Shown here in pieces: positions 50,796 through 63,107 of a stretch of 64,000 bases of DNA. The notes under the pieces are model-generated. The model was given only the letters and a program-made list of their open reading frames with translations. It had not been told where the DNA came from and searched no databases. Each line of letters starts with the position of its first letter. Position 1 is the stretch's first letter. The DNA comes from Tubiluchus corallicola (lineage: Eukaryota > Priapulida > Priapulimorpha > Priapulimorphida > Tubiluchidae): assembly GCA_030141605.1 (NCBI GenBank), contig JAQGDQ010000034.1:459501-523500 (forward strand), in the 5' to 3' direction. A program made the position numbers and the translations under genes.

Positions 50796-53464
50796 ATTAT
50801 GCTACTTGTTATAATGTTTTTTCACAAACATTTTTGTTTGTGCTTGTATTTTCATTTTTAACTCTATAACCCTCACATAGAACTTCCTTGAACTTTCTTC
50901 AATAATTCACTAACAGCCTATTCAACATAAATAATTTGAAATTGGAAAGTTTCCCACAGAGTTGCTAAGCTGCTTGACTTAATAATTTAAAAACATCACA
51001 ATACAGCCGACAATGCACATCATACATCTGTAAATTCTATATGCTAAAGCCAATTATACTGTAGTTGTGACAAAAACCTTAAAATGGTGCTCATTAAACC
51101 ACGTTGTAACATTCATTATCTAGAATAAAGTAATTAAAACTCCGAGGAATGAAAAGTCTAAAAAGTGCAACATCCAAAAGAGATAAGTTTGCATGCTGGC
51201 CCTGGGATGCAAGAACATGAGAGCTGCGGAAAAACTAAAAAGGTTTGGTTAACTCATTTTTCTGGGTAAACTAAGCCGTTATCTGCAGAAGACGCAGTGA
51301 AGACATGCAGCATGAGCCTAAATTTAACGTACCTCTGTCAACTAGCTGCTGCTGAAAAGAGAAAACAAAGTTTGGTGAGACGAAATTGACATGTTTTCAG
51401 GAAAACACAGTAAACTAAACAACTATTTCTTTCTTCATGACTGAAGCTACGAAGTAAATATTACCAAACACTTGCAACTACAAATATTATGACATGTAAC
51501 TGTGGACAGCAATTTGATATTGTACAGTTTAACTACGCAATTTACATACGCTTTACCTACAAAGACACGAACAATCGTAGCACACAATAGATCTTTAAAA
51601 TTGAAAGTACCAGACCCTACGTAATGGGCATAAACAATTTCATAAAAACAAATAAATTTTCTGTTACAAACTGCTAACGTTCAGTAACTTCAGTTACACC
51701 CTAATGCAACACAAAGTCAGACGGGTTTTACTTTGCAAAAATACACTTGGCAGTCTATTAGTTCTTCCAAGTTTTAGTGTCCTTAACTGGCTAGACAATT
51801 ACTGGAAATTACACAACCCACTACACGCCACTGGGCAGTTGCTTGTCGGTACTGACAATTAACTTCACCTAGTCCGCAAAAGCGTGCTAACCATGAATCA
51901 GCGAATCGATTTGATTTCTAAGCCTTTTCTTCAATACTAACTAATCCTCAATAAGCCTGACCGTCCCCAATTGACAGAATCTATATGTTGTTAGTCAGAC
52001 AGTCGCACGGAATTGGCAAATTTAGTTCCAATCGCATACAGTCACAGCCAGTGACAGGTAGTGAGCAAGTGACATGTACAAAGTACTAAAACTTTCATCA
52101 GACAGATCAAAGGTTCAGAAAAACCTAGTACACATTATACTAGAGCTACTAGAGAGTAGCAACAAGCACTTATTACACAAAAACATGTGTGACTTGACAC
52201 TGTTTTCATCAAATTAACTGTATAAAACAACACCACATGGCTATTACACCCAAGTCAAAGCTTATTTTAAAATTTTTATAATATAAATCTTCTATTACAA
52301 AACTACATGAAAATTAATGCATATTTTGCTAGACACATATGTATGCCACACTAGTCAAAATGTTACAGGGTGCAGACTCTAATTATTTTATGTTGCTCAC
52401 ATACTAGCTAAAGAATGTATTCAAATCTAAATCACTGATGGCTGAAATACTAAAATGTGAATAAAACTTTGTAACAGAATGCACAAACATAGCATAAGTA
52501 GGAAAAATTCGAGAGAGGGACAACGCAGTAGCTAGTGTGACATGAGAATGCCCCGGAAAATTTGTTTATACATCATATCTACAAATCCTTCCATTAACCA
52601 AACAATTATCATCTCTAAATGGCACAAATAAACATCTTATGGTACCGAGCTACCGCCGTAAGCATAACGCTCAAGCATTCTTGTGATCCAAAAGATAACA
52701 CTGCAACCAGGTTGTCATTTCAAAATGATCAATACTGATCGGCTTTTTAACTATATATATCACTGTATATACAAGTAAGCAATATGGAGCATTGTAATAC
52801 AAGTAAGTGGTGCATTGACAGATAATCACAAAATTCATATTCATAACTATTTAAAAAAATTTTTTCACTCTTTAAGGCTCACTCGAAGTCGTAATTACAT
52901 ATTATGTTTTCCTTTCTCAACTTTCAGGTTTATTGCTCTTATACCATTGCTATTATTACATCATTTACTTCATCCTTATTTACATTAAGTTATCTACAGA
53001 AGCATGCATAACTATAATCATTTTTTCATTTAAGTAAGGTGAGTAAGGTGAGTAATGACTGTACACTCACGTCGCACTACTCAAATTATTTTATTTAAAG
53101 TTAATTAATGTGTTTGATATTGTATTTTTTGACATGTGAAATAAAATTCATAGTTCATAGTATTTCTGCAATGTCTGAAATTAACCCAGCTGTACTTATA
53201 AATTATAAAATTTACTCTTGCAAGCTTACAAATGGCCGAAGATGATTTAGAAACAACACAGCAAATTAGTAAATGCCTAACGTTTTTATGTACAATATAT
53301 AAAATAATACGTCCCATAAATGTTGGTAGACGCGAAAATATGATAAGTTTATAAACAATTTGACATGGGTCCTGAAGTCCAACCATTCCTGTGCAAATTT
53401 TTTTGCATATTCCAGAGCAATTTTTTAACGCCAGAGAAAGCATTTTAATCTTTTATTAAATTTT

Positions 53465-53895
53465 TCACATACCAAAGAAGATGCTCTATGGAGAAGTTGT
53501 GTCTGGAAAGAGAAAGGTTGGATGACCAAAGAAACGCTTCAAAGACAGCCTGAAGGCCTCACTCTAGGAGCTCAGCATGGATATCCGCTCAATGGAAACC
53601 CGCGTTCAGCATGGCATAGTGCCATCACCACAGGGGCTAAGACAGCAGAGGCAAAAAGAACTGAGGAGGCAGAGGAGAAGCGCACGAGACGCAAGGCATG
53701 TGACACTGCCCAACAACAGGTCCAAACACCCAGCTCACCTGTGCCAAATGCCAAAGAAGTTTCCAGGCCAGAATTGGCCTAGTCAGTCACCTTCGAGCTC
53801 ATCAAAGGAATAACAACCCCCCAAACTGACCTTTTATCCCTGTCACTATGGTCATCTTCGATTCGAAGGACGAACATCATCATCATCATCAAATT
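53465..53895 (+). mobile_element. 3' end of a non-LTR retrotransposon (degenerate)
   Basis: Read across frame breaks, the plus strand encodes the tail common to LINE reverse transcriptases: a YGEL-C-E-RE start, an Ala/Glu/Lys/Arg-rich stretch, then CAKCQRSFQARIGLVSHLRAH, the C-terminal CxxC...HxxxH finger. Stops and frame changes show it is dead. It ends in a (CAT)n tract at 53876-53890, as LINE 3' ends often do. No endonuclease or catalytic domain is present. Confidence 0.8.
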
Positions 53896-56800
53896 TTTCA
53901 CATTTAAAAACAGCTACATGGAATTATATATAATCACACAAAGATACATGGGCAGTAGGCTGAGCATCGAACATTCGAATTCAATTCGAAAGAGTTTATT
54001 ACTTCAAAGTCGATTCGAACTTAAAATTACAGATTTAAATAATTCAACTGCGTATGCTCTTCATCATTAAAACATTTGAAACATCATGTAAGCGGTACAA
54101 CTGTGGCACAATTTCTCGGCACAATTTTTAAAACAAATTATTAATGTTTTAATTGCTAATCAAGAACAAAATCAAGTACCATCCACGATCTCTGTGAGAA
54201 TGCTTTTTATTAGGCGATTCGATAATTTATTTGAAAATCCTTAAAAATAAATTAGAATTCGAAAGTCACGGGTCTGATTCGAATTCACTTTCTCGTAGAG
54301 AATGCGAATTTTCTCACCCTTAATTTGGCAGTGGTCTGGCAGGATGCAAGTGATATTCTTGGCCAGGCCCCTCCAAAATCCGTCAAGCACCCTAATCATT
54401 ATAAATAATAACAGTAATTTACACATGAAATTGTGATAACAAACACGTAAAGGCTCGTGTTTGGGCAATCAATGAAATTCAAAATCAAATTAATATTCTA
54501 TTTTTGCTAACTAGCTGTGACAGTCTTGGACTTTGTGGCGACCACAATCAGGTGGTCTTCTTGGTAGTTCCTCTATCAGTGTCAGACTGCCAATGAATAT
54601 CACTCTGCAGAAGAACTGTGATTTCAATCGCAATAATGAATTAGAAATCGGACATCGAAGTTAGTATGACAAACTATAGTACAGCTACATGGATGCATTT
54701 GTCTACTAATGCAGGATGTGGTATTTTATCTGAAAGACACCAAATCTGTTTCCGATGTATTAAAACTGGCACTCCTTTTCCTGTCAAATGTAATGTTAAC
54801 TTACAATACTATAACCTGATTATGTATCCTGTTGGTATTGGCCAGGTCTTGATCAGTTTTATTCCATTCAGCCATGACAGAACTTTTAATGTGTTAATAG
54901 TACGTACCGTGAGTTGATACTCATCTTGATAACTTGTTATAATACGACACATTCAGATTTCTATTTAACTCTAGTGAACTTGAGTCACTTATCAAGTCAT
55001 ACAGTTGAAACTTCCACTGCAACAAATTGTCTATCACAACAAATGTGACCGTAATTTAAGCAGTATTTATGACTAGAGAGACAACTTTTGAGAGAAACAT
55101 AAATAAAAAACGCGAGACAGAAAACGAGATAAAACGATTAACCGAAATTTAACAAGGGGGATAACTATGGCAGTATGGGGGAAAAACCAACGTAATATTA
55201 TACTAGGCTTCACCCGTCGATCTAATGATTACTAATAATAACCCTTAATCAGAAGAGGTTATAAGTGCTTTGAGTCGACAGTACAGCACTGCGTCATGCA
55301 AATTAGTATGGAGGATTACTATACTATAGTATAGTACAGTACTGCACAGTCCAGAAAAAACGATCCCTTGAATTTTTATATCATTATCAATAAACGTACG
55401 TGAATTCTGGCACGTAGACACGCCATATCTATGTTTATGAAAAGATAACCAAATTATATATCCGCTTTCAGAATCCTATTTCACCTTCAGAATTTAACCT
55501 TCGCAGATTTTACGAAACACAAATTTCCATATAACACCTGCAATGACAAAATCGACAACGACCAGCGTCACCCGTTGCGTTTGGCAAAAAGCACGTACTG
55601 TTTCGCGCATGCCAGTAATGCTTACATTGACGTCATCAGCTGATAAGCAGCAGTAACAGGAACTCCGTCACAGATCGTCGGTCATAGACATGTGGCGTCA
55701 GTACCTACAGCTGAAAGAAGTTGCTGCGTCATCATGTTGTGATGTCATGTTCAGGGAAGCTTATGTAGAGCACTGTTATATTAATTTTGACTAGCTACTA
55801 GAAGACAGACAGAATAGTGTGTCTGACTGTCCAACCAAAAATATGACAGAGCGGCCAACTTGGCAAACATAATCTCAATCTATCCTTGAAGACAACATTC
55901 GTGAACTGACTATTACGTTACTTCTAGCTTTTGCCACACTAGTGATACTACCACCGACTGTTTACTTCTCTAGTTTTAGCGTAATGCCTACTGTCGAGCT
56001 ATACAGGACGAACATAATTATAAAGTATTTCCACGATAACGGAAAATTTGATGGAAGATTATTTTACAATCTACACAGAAAATGAATGTTGCATCATCGT
56101 GATGACGAATTTATAGATTTTTCCGTCACACATTACAAATTTTTTCCTCTACAATCCCTAATATGAAAATTCTGTAATCCGTTAGTATTAGTACCGGGCT
56201 AGTAGTGGCATAATGCTATTTAATGCTGTTTAACAAGGCTATTGAAATTTATTTACGTGTGCGTGCACGCAATTTATAAAGCTTAATTCTCGCAAATCGG
56301 GAGCAGTTTTTGTGATCTCAGTTATATTTTGTCATCTAGAAAGAACACCATTAGACTGTAATAGGTCTAGCTACTTTGTCTCTGCAACAAAAATATTTCA
56401 TTCTCATACATTATAACTATTATAAAATCGATTCAGACAAGATAAATGGTACAATTATTAAATCACTGAATGAATGGTACAATGTACATACACTACAGAA
56501 GAAACAACGTGGTTGAATGCGGGATGCAACTTGGTCAACGGCCAAAACACTTTACAAGGATATTAGCAAGAAATAAAAAAGCTCATCTAAAATGATCATT
56601 AATGATAATAATAATATAATTATGTAGATAAAAATGATGCAGAAAAAATGGCACAAATGGAAAAGCACGAAAAATAGCACATGTGTTATTTTGATGCAAA
56701 TAATTGCTATGGTGAAAGTAAAATGCTCTCAGTAGGAAGAAGATCTCCACCAAGATTGAAAAATCTTATAACCGCGCTCTGCTGATTCATTTGATTAAAA

Positions 56801-59800
56801 ATGACGTAAAACAGAGATGAAAAAGCAAACATTCAAAAATACACCTGTGACGATAACTTTTGCAATTGATTAATTATTTTTTTAAATGAATAACTTAATA
56901 TTCCAAAATAAATTTATAACAACTTAATCACTTGTCGAACCGTTTCATTTTGAAGTGCCATTGCAAATCACGTTTTCACGCTTAATCAGTTACCAGTCGA
57001 AGATGCAGGTACAGTAATCAACCAGTATTCCTTGACTTACAAGGGTAAACAACATGCAGTAAATAGGAGCAGAGTTAAGACGTTTGAAAAACAGCAGCTC
57101 AAGCAAGCGAAGTGCTAAATGTTTTATGAGAATAGATGCATCACACAGCAACAGATTTTCAACGTTTTTATAATTATCACGACTTTCTGAGCCAACTTCT
57201 TCGTGATAAAATGAAGCAGCTGACCTTGAAAGAATATTTGTAACTCTTGCAAATAAACAGACTTGTGTGATTTAGAAAAGTGTTCATTGTAATTTATTGC
57301 TAATTCACTTATTTAAATTTATATTTAAAAAATAATTTTTAACTGCTCAAAGGAATCTAAGCATTACTTCATTTCTAAAATTCATTAAAAACCTTTGGCA
57401 GTGCATACTAAGCTGATGACTCATACTTCTACATCAGTAATACTACACCCATCGGTTAATAGGTTCAGTCGGTTATTTGGTTCAAAACACTACGGTCCCA
57501 AAGAGAGTCTATAGTAAGCAGCACCTACTGTATATAAAAACTGGTGGTGATTGACTCCAATAACTCCGCATAATTGACTCAATATTTTTTCCTTCACGTG
57601 CTTAAAATAAAACACTTGTGTGTGACTAAAGAGTTTTTACTGCTTTTATCTCATTCTACATCGCTTTTGTGCAGCATAATATATGTAAAAACAGTCATGT
57701 TATGCACAGCTGTATTTGTAAGAAGGCTCAGTGCATTTTATTATATGCGCTAATATGCTAACGTGGGGGTTTCGCTTTGAATCTGTCACTGGAAAGAACA
57801 ACTACTGTGGTTTGTTTTGTGCAAGTCATGGAATAGGCACACAGATCGAAACTGAATCATTATCTGTCCTTTTTAGGTGTGTTGTGGTGAGGTGAAGGTG
57901 TTTTCAGTGCCGGAACACATGAAACTTTCCTAAATGCAGGCGGAGCTGAGAGCGTAGCAGATATTGTTAAGCATTAATGTTTTAGTTAACGTATTTCTGA
58001 ATCAAAAACACATGTTGGCTGAAATTATTGTGCCAAAAATGCGTTGTTATGCACCTAGTCAAACGGACTAATATTACGAAATCAGCAAGTTAATGTGTAA
58101 AGCTGTATCTGTTCTACTAAACAGTTAGCTGTCTGTGTAGTCATTTGTAGTGTACAAAGTTTTAAGCTACATAATTTTTAATGATTGTCTTAGTCGTAAA
58201 ATGCCTTGGTAACTTCCCACACGCCAATTACTATAATGTAATTAATTTTATCAATTTGATTAATTATTATTTTTATTAAATGAACCAAAACGTGTTTAAT
58301 TAGGTGAACCAAAACTGTAAAGTTAAAAGAATTTTGAAAATATCAAATGAGTCGCAAGCATAGGTCACAGATCGTAAATGTGTTCATGTATTGGCAACAG
58401 ATATCTAGAAGATATCTGTTATTGCCACGTGCTTGCACGGGTAAACCCCATAAAGATGATGACTGTAAATTTTTGTTTTTTGGTTTTGTTGTGGTTTTAG
58501 AGCGAGAAATTGCGTGTTCACATTTGTTTACAAACCCCATCAGTTTTCCATTTTGCAACTAGTCAAAATTCTTCTCCCAATTAAGGTAATCATTTTAGTA
58601 CTACTACTAGTTATAGCGCGTATATACTATATGTATTGTAGTTTTGTACTATTGAAGTTGAATAACGTACCTAGTATCGCGTGTTCAAAATTGAAACCAT
58701 TATTCGTAATTTGACTAAACTTTACAATTCCATACACACAAGAAATTATTTCGTGAAGCGGGTAGGATTAGGCATATATATAAATTGTGTGGAGAATTGT
58801 AAACTCCTTGCCGTAATTGTTTTTCCATTGCTATTGTCATCCTAGTTGTTCACCCGGGTTGGGTGATTTTTTTAGTGCATTGAGTTTTTCGTCCCTGTAT
58901 CGCACTTTAGATGGACCATAATTCAATCGCAGATTGAGAAAGTGTTTTTATTAGTGCTTACAGGGGTAGTGAAAATCAGACTCGGATACCTTTTAGGGAA
59001 TTATAGTAATCTAATCTATATTATATTTTTTGTGTACTGTTAAACTCTACAATGTTTTAACACTCAAAGTACTTCTGCAGTCCACACATTGTTTTTGTTG
59101 TTGAAGCTGTTCTTTGCAGCCATTAGCTAGCAGAGGTGCTGACTAGAATGAACCAGGAATTCAAACGCTTGTCGTAATTCGTGATGCCAACGCAGCAGTT
59201 AATAGTTTACTAGTTACATCCTACTGTAGAAGAGACAAAAAGTGGGATTTGCATTTTAAATTCTTAAACATTGGATATCGTATTAACAATAATGTCTGCA
59301 TTTCATTATTGAAACCGGGTAGAATTATTGTGTTCATGTAATAAACGCAGTAATTACATGGATGCCAGGTTGTCCGAAACTCTTTCCATGTGAAAGAGAG
59401 CAAGAGAATCCTTATAATAGGTTACATTTTAACGCTCATTCTAAAAAGAAATATTTATATACTGTAGTTGCATAGTTAGCAAATTATAAAAATAAGATTA
59501 AATAACATGCATACGGTGGGACGCGCCACCTAGGCACGACATGGCACTTAGTTAAAATTCCTATTAAAACGATAATGGTTTGCTAATTTTAGTTTTGATA
59601 AATTAAAATTTGTTAGCAATGAAATAAGCTCAGATAATCAGTATTGACGATTTCGGCAAGCAATATGTCAGAAAGTATTTTCAATATGATTTGCAAGAGT
59701 ATTTGAATGAATTTAATCTACATAAGTCTCTTTTTTCTGTCACCTACACATTGAAAGCTTTTGGTTAATGAGTCCACTATAATTAAGTACTTTCAACCAG

Positions 59801-60910
59801 TTTGAGACTCAAAGTTAATTCACGATATTGCATTCAAGCAATATATATATATATCTATTCAAGCTTTTTAATAAATGACAACTAAGTGCGAACAAAATTA
59901 TACTGTAACCAATTTTATTCGTGTTATGGGCAATATGTTGGCTTAAAGAATTAAAGCACTATTTATAATCTGTGATCCTATTTTCGCTTTCGAAAAAAAT
60001 GTGAATTTGGTTTTCGTAAGTGTTTAAAAATGTAGAAAGCGCTGTTGCAAAGAATTAGCAATTGCTGTCTGAGAAGCGTTTTCCTGCCAGATTTGGTCTT
60101 AAAATAGGCATCTAAAAGTGCTAAAATGCAGAAAAGACATTGACTGCGGGGCTGTGTAGATGAGTCTCCATCAGACACCCTAACTGAATTTTTGCGGAAT
60201 CTCCTGATTTTAGCTATCTGCAATTTGGAAAGTTTGAAATTGTTACTATTAACGAGGTCTACAAAGAAATATTAAAGCATTGTATTTTTGTCCGAGTCAT
60301 TTGTGATATGGAATTTCTTTCTCTGTGGTGTTCTTGTAATTAATTCGTGACATTTTTTTTCTAAAATGGTGACACAACAACATGTGCTAGTGCCACGCAG
60401 GCAGTATAGCAGACAATAAGTGGATAACACAACATGGTCGCAGGAGCATTCTATTGTGATCACTCTGTCACTCCTGCTGCATTCCTGCGTTCACTTTGGT
60501 CTGCAGAAAAACACGACATCTTGCAATATGTCGGACCTTGCAAAAATTAAAATCACAATTTTTCTTTAACAATGAATTGAAAATTTGATGGCTTCCCCAG
60601 TTGCTGTTGATCAATAATCAAAGTCTGGAAGTTATTTACTGTTCACATGGTTGAAAATTCTTTATGTTTTTTGTGATAAAATGACACCTTTGTGAAATTC
60701 TTAGCTAGTTGCATTTTGGTTTACCCCGTAGGCCGACCGACGTATTTTAATCGCGTTTGCAACTTGCGCATAAAAACTTTCATATTATAATACTCTAGTC
60801 CTAAATAACTCTATCACAAAAAGCAGGTGAAATAGAGATTTCGTTATCATGCCTTGCTTTAAGTTACGGCATCCACTAGAGTAGCTAAATTATTAGATCT
60901 ATGGAAAATC
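53896..60910. other. Gene-poor region between AMPK gamma and PEX14
   Basis: No exon could be supported on either strand. Noted structures are AATTCGAA-rich DNA at 53970-54300 that may be transposon-derived, a CpG-richer stretch with a full TGACGTCA site at 55628-55635, and a repeated GAGTCAAT/GCGGAG motif at 57530-57600. The short open frames have no recognisable family. Confidence 0.4.
55628..55635. promoter_or_regulatory. Palindromic CRE in CpG-richer stretch
   Basis: TGACGTCA lies in a less AT-rich stretch (about 55550-55760). It could mark the distant promoter of the minus-strand AMPK gamma gene if that gene has a long 5' UTR intron. No other evidence of transcription is available. Confidence 0.2.
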
Positions 60911-60920
60911 TTTTACTTGC

Positions 60921-61600
60921 TTACTTGCTGCCCCCAGCAGGTGGAGGCCGGCCACAACAGGTAGCATCCTCGCAGTGCGACGGCAGCTCTATGAGATCAT
61001 CGGAAACTTGGTGGTAGCAGTCCAGCCTAAGAGGAGACACAATATCGCACTTGATTTGATGCCAGAAATGCTTTTGTTGACCTCCTCTGTGGCGCTTCCA
61101 CGTGCCGCGGTGTGCTGCTGCCGCCGGCTCGAACATGGAGATGAACGGTAGGTGGGAGCGGGTCATTCGAGCGACGTGTCCCAGATATTCCAGACGGCGA
61201 CGTTTGATGCGGTCTGCCAATGTACCGGCGAGACCCGCACGTCTGTAGACCTCGGCGTTCGTGATGTGATCCCGATATCAAACACCTTAGCAATTTGGTT
61301 TCGAAAGAGTTAAGACGTCTTTCGTCGTCTACTAGGATAGTCCACGTTTTCGCTGACATACATCAGCGTGGATAGAATGCTGGCTTTGAACACGCGGAGT
61401 TTAGTCTCAATGGATATTGCGGGTTGCTGCCAAAGAAACTTGTCGAGGTCCCAAAAAGTACCACAGGCAAAACCGATCCGCCGATGAATCTCCAACGTGC
61501 AAGAACTGTCGTTCGTGATTTGGCTGCCCAGGTAAGTAAAGAATTCGACCAGCTCGATGGTGTGCAAAATCTTTTGGTCTTATTATGTCTGCTAGACATG
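60921..61600 (-). pseudogene. LINE reverse-transcriptase C-terminal remnant
   Basis: On the minus strand three overlapping frames (61567-61310, 61359-61027, 61220-60921) together spell a non-LTR retrotransposon polymerase tail: FFTYLGSQITND, EIHRRIGFACGTFWDLDKF, ETKLRVFKASILSTLMY and RLEYLGHVARMTR. These match the YLGS...KRRI...TK-R-F---VL--L-YG-E and LGHVARM pattern of RTE/Jockey-type polymerases. Frameshifts and the missing catalytic and endonuclease parts show it is a broken 5'-truncated copy. Confidence 0.85.
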
Positions 61601-62286
61601 GAATTCTGCCATTACTTTGTCTGATTATTTATATTTAAATGTTTGAATAGATGATGACAATATCTTCTTATGTATAGAAAGCAGGCTTGCAGCTTTCTGT
61701 AATATTATTAATGCTGGCATCGGCTTTGAAAAGACTGGGCATATAGAAAAATATTTTTGTGTACAGTAAAGCTAGTTCGACTAAAACTATCCGTGAAACG
61801 ATTAATCTTATGGACAGTACTTGGAAAGACCAATAGACTGTGCAAATTGTCTAATGGCATACCCATTGCCTAATTAGAATGGTCTGTCAGAACTAGTACT
61901 GTTGTGGATCCAAGTAAACTGGAAAAAAATTTAATAAAGTTACTCTTTTTCCCTTGCATTCTACTTTAAGTATTCGCAGTATTTTTGTACACTACCAGTT
62001 TTTACCCCTATTTTTTAAGTTACTTTTTGTTGTTGTCTCTAGTTAGACAGTTATTTCGTAGAGTGTGGCGAATTCAAAATGTTATCATCTTATAATTGTG
62101 TTCTTGAACTGTAGTTCTTTGTTTGTATGACTTTCTTATGATCTGTGTGTGTTGCAATACAATATAATGTACTTTCTAACATACAACATAAATTTTCACA
62201 TTGTTAAGGTAATTATAGAAAAGCTGAGTAGCTACTAAATGTTAGAGTATTAATGTTAAATTTTGTAAAAGTGCTGAAATATAGTG

Positions 62287-62365
<79 letters not shown>

Positions 62366-63091
62366 ATTTATTGATGTATTTCTGTGAGCACTGACTATGG
62401 ATTGGTGTTACTGTTACAATCAGAAACTGTCAGAGTTTTGTTCATGTTTTATTGTGGCTTCTAAGGAGATGATATCATTCGAATTGATATTATTAAATGT
62501 CTGCATTCCAAATCTAACTCTTATACTGTAAATATTAAGTGTTTCCATATGTTCTTTTTGGGTTATGTGGTGGCTCAGCCACAGTTTGTCCAATGATAGG
62601 TCAATTCTGAAATACCAGGAAAAGAAGTAGAGCCTTTGTTGTTGTTCTTTAAATATCGTGGGGCGCTCATTGCGCCCGTGATCGACCGATTTATGCTGTA
62701 ATTTGTGTCACATTAAACATATAAACTAGCAGCTTAGTGATGCAAATACAATTGTAAAACGATGTTGAAATGTTTCAGCATTAGATTATGATGGGCTGTG
62801 AGTATCCTCCATGCTTGATAATATTGCTACTTGAAAAAATAGCTATATTATGTCTTTTTGCAATTCCAGTTACTCATAAAATCATTCTTGTCTGTGCAAA
62901 TTAATCCCAACATCGTCCCCGAGACGTTTTCCTGCAAATGCCAATAAAAATTTGGTTTTCAAAATTATTATTCCTTGTTTCTTGCCATTGTCAAGTACAA
63001 TGTTATACTGTTTCAAGCTTCGCAGTTGAAAAAGCTCAAATAACAAAACTCGCTGTATTGTAATCTGTTGCCCTTTTTGCATTTTTTGCAG
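61601..63091. other. Upstream and 5' UTR intron region of PEX14
   Basis: AT-rich, with the AT microsatellite at 62290-62363. A short GC-richer patch at 62650-62690 (GGGGCGCTCATTGCGCCC palindrome) might belong to a promoter. A polypyrimidine tract and acceptor (ATTTTTTGCAG) end at 63091, implying an upstream leader exon that was not located. Confidence 0.4.
62290..62363. repeat. Dinucleotide microsatellite (AT)n
   Basis: About 37 perfect TA units upstream of PEX14, likely within its 5' UTR intron or promoter region. Confidence 0.97.
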
Positions 63092-63107
63092 ACAATAGAT
63101 TAAAGGT

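Larger units (their letters stand above)
48390..53460. other. Non-coding region upstream of AMPK gamma
   Basis: Apart from the 182-bp tandem array at 49339-49884 and the 52-bp duplication at 50691-50795, no supported exon or known repeat was found. It may be a long 5' UTR intron of the AMPK gamma gene. Confidence 0.4.

Noticed and set aside
51335-51353. 19-bp minus-strand segment bounded by TTTTCAG and GTACGT, a possible leader exon of AMPK gamma
   Set aside because: Such short acceptor-donor pairs are common by chance, and nothing links it to the acceptor at 48388.
57870-57935. Acceptor-like TTTTTAG followed by a short frame (CCGEVKVFSVPEHMKLS)
   Set aside because: Ends in a stop after 19 codons with no partner exon or recognisable family.
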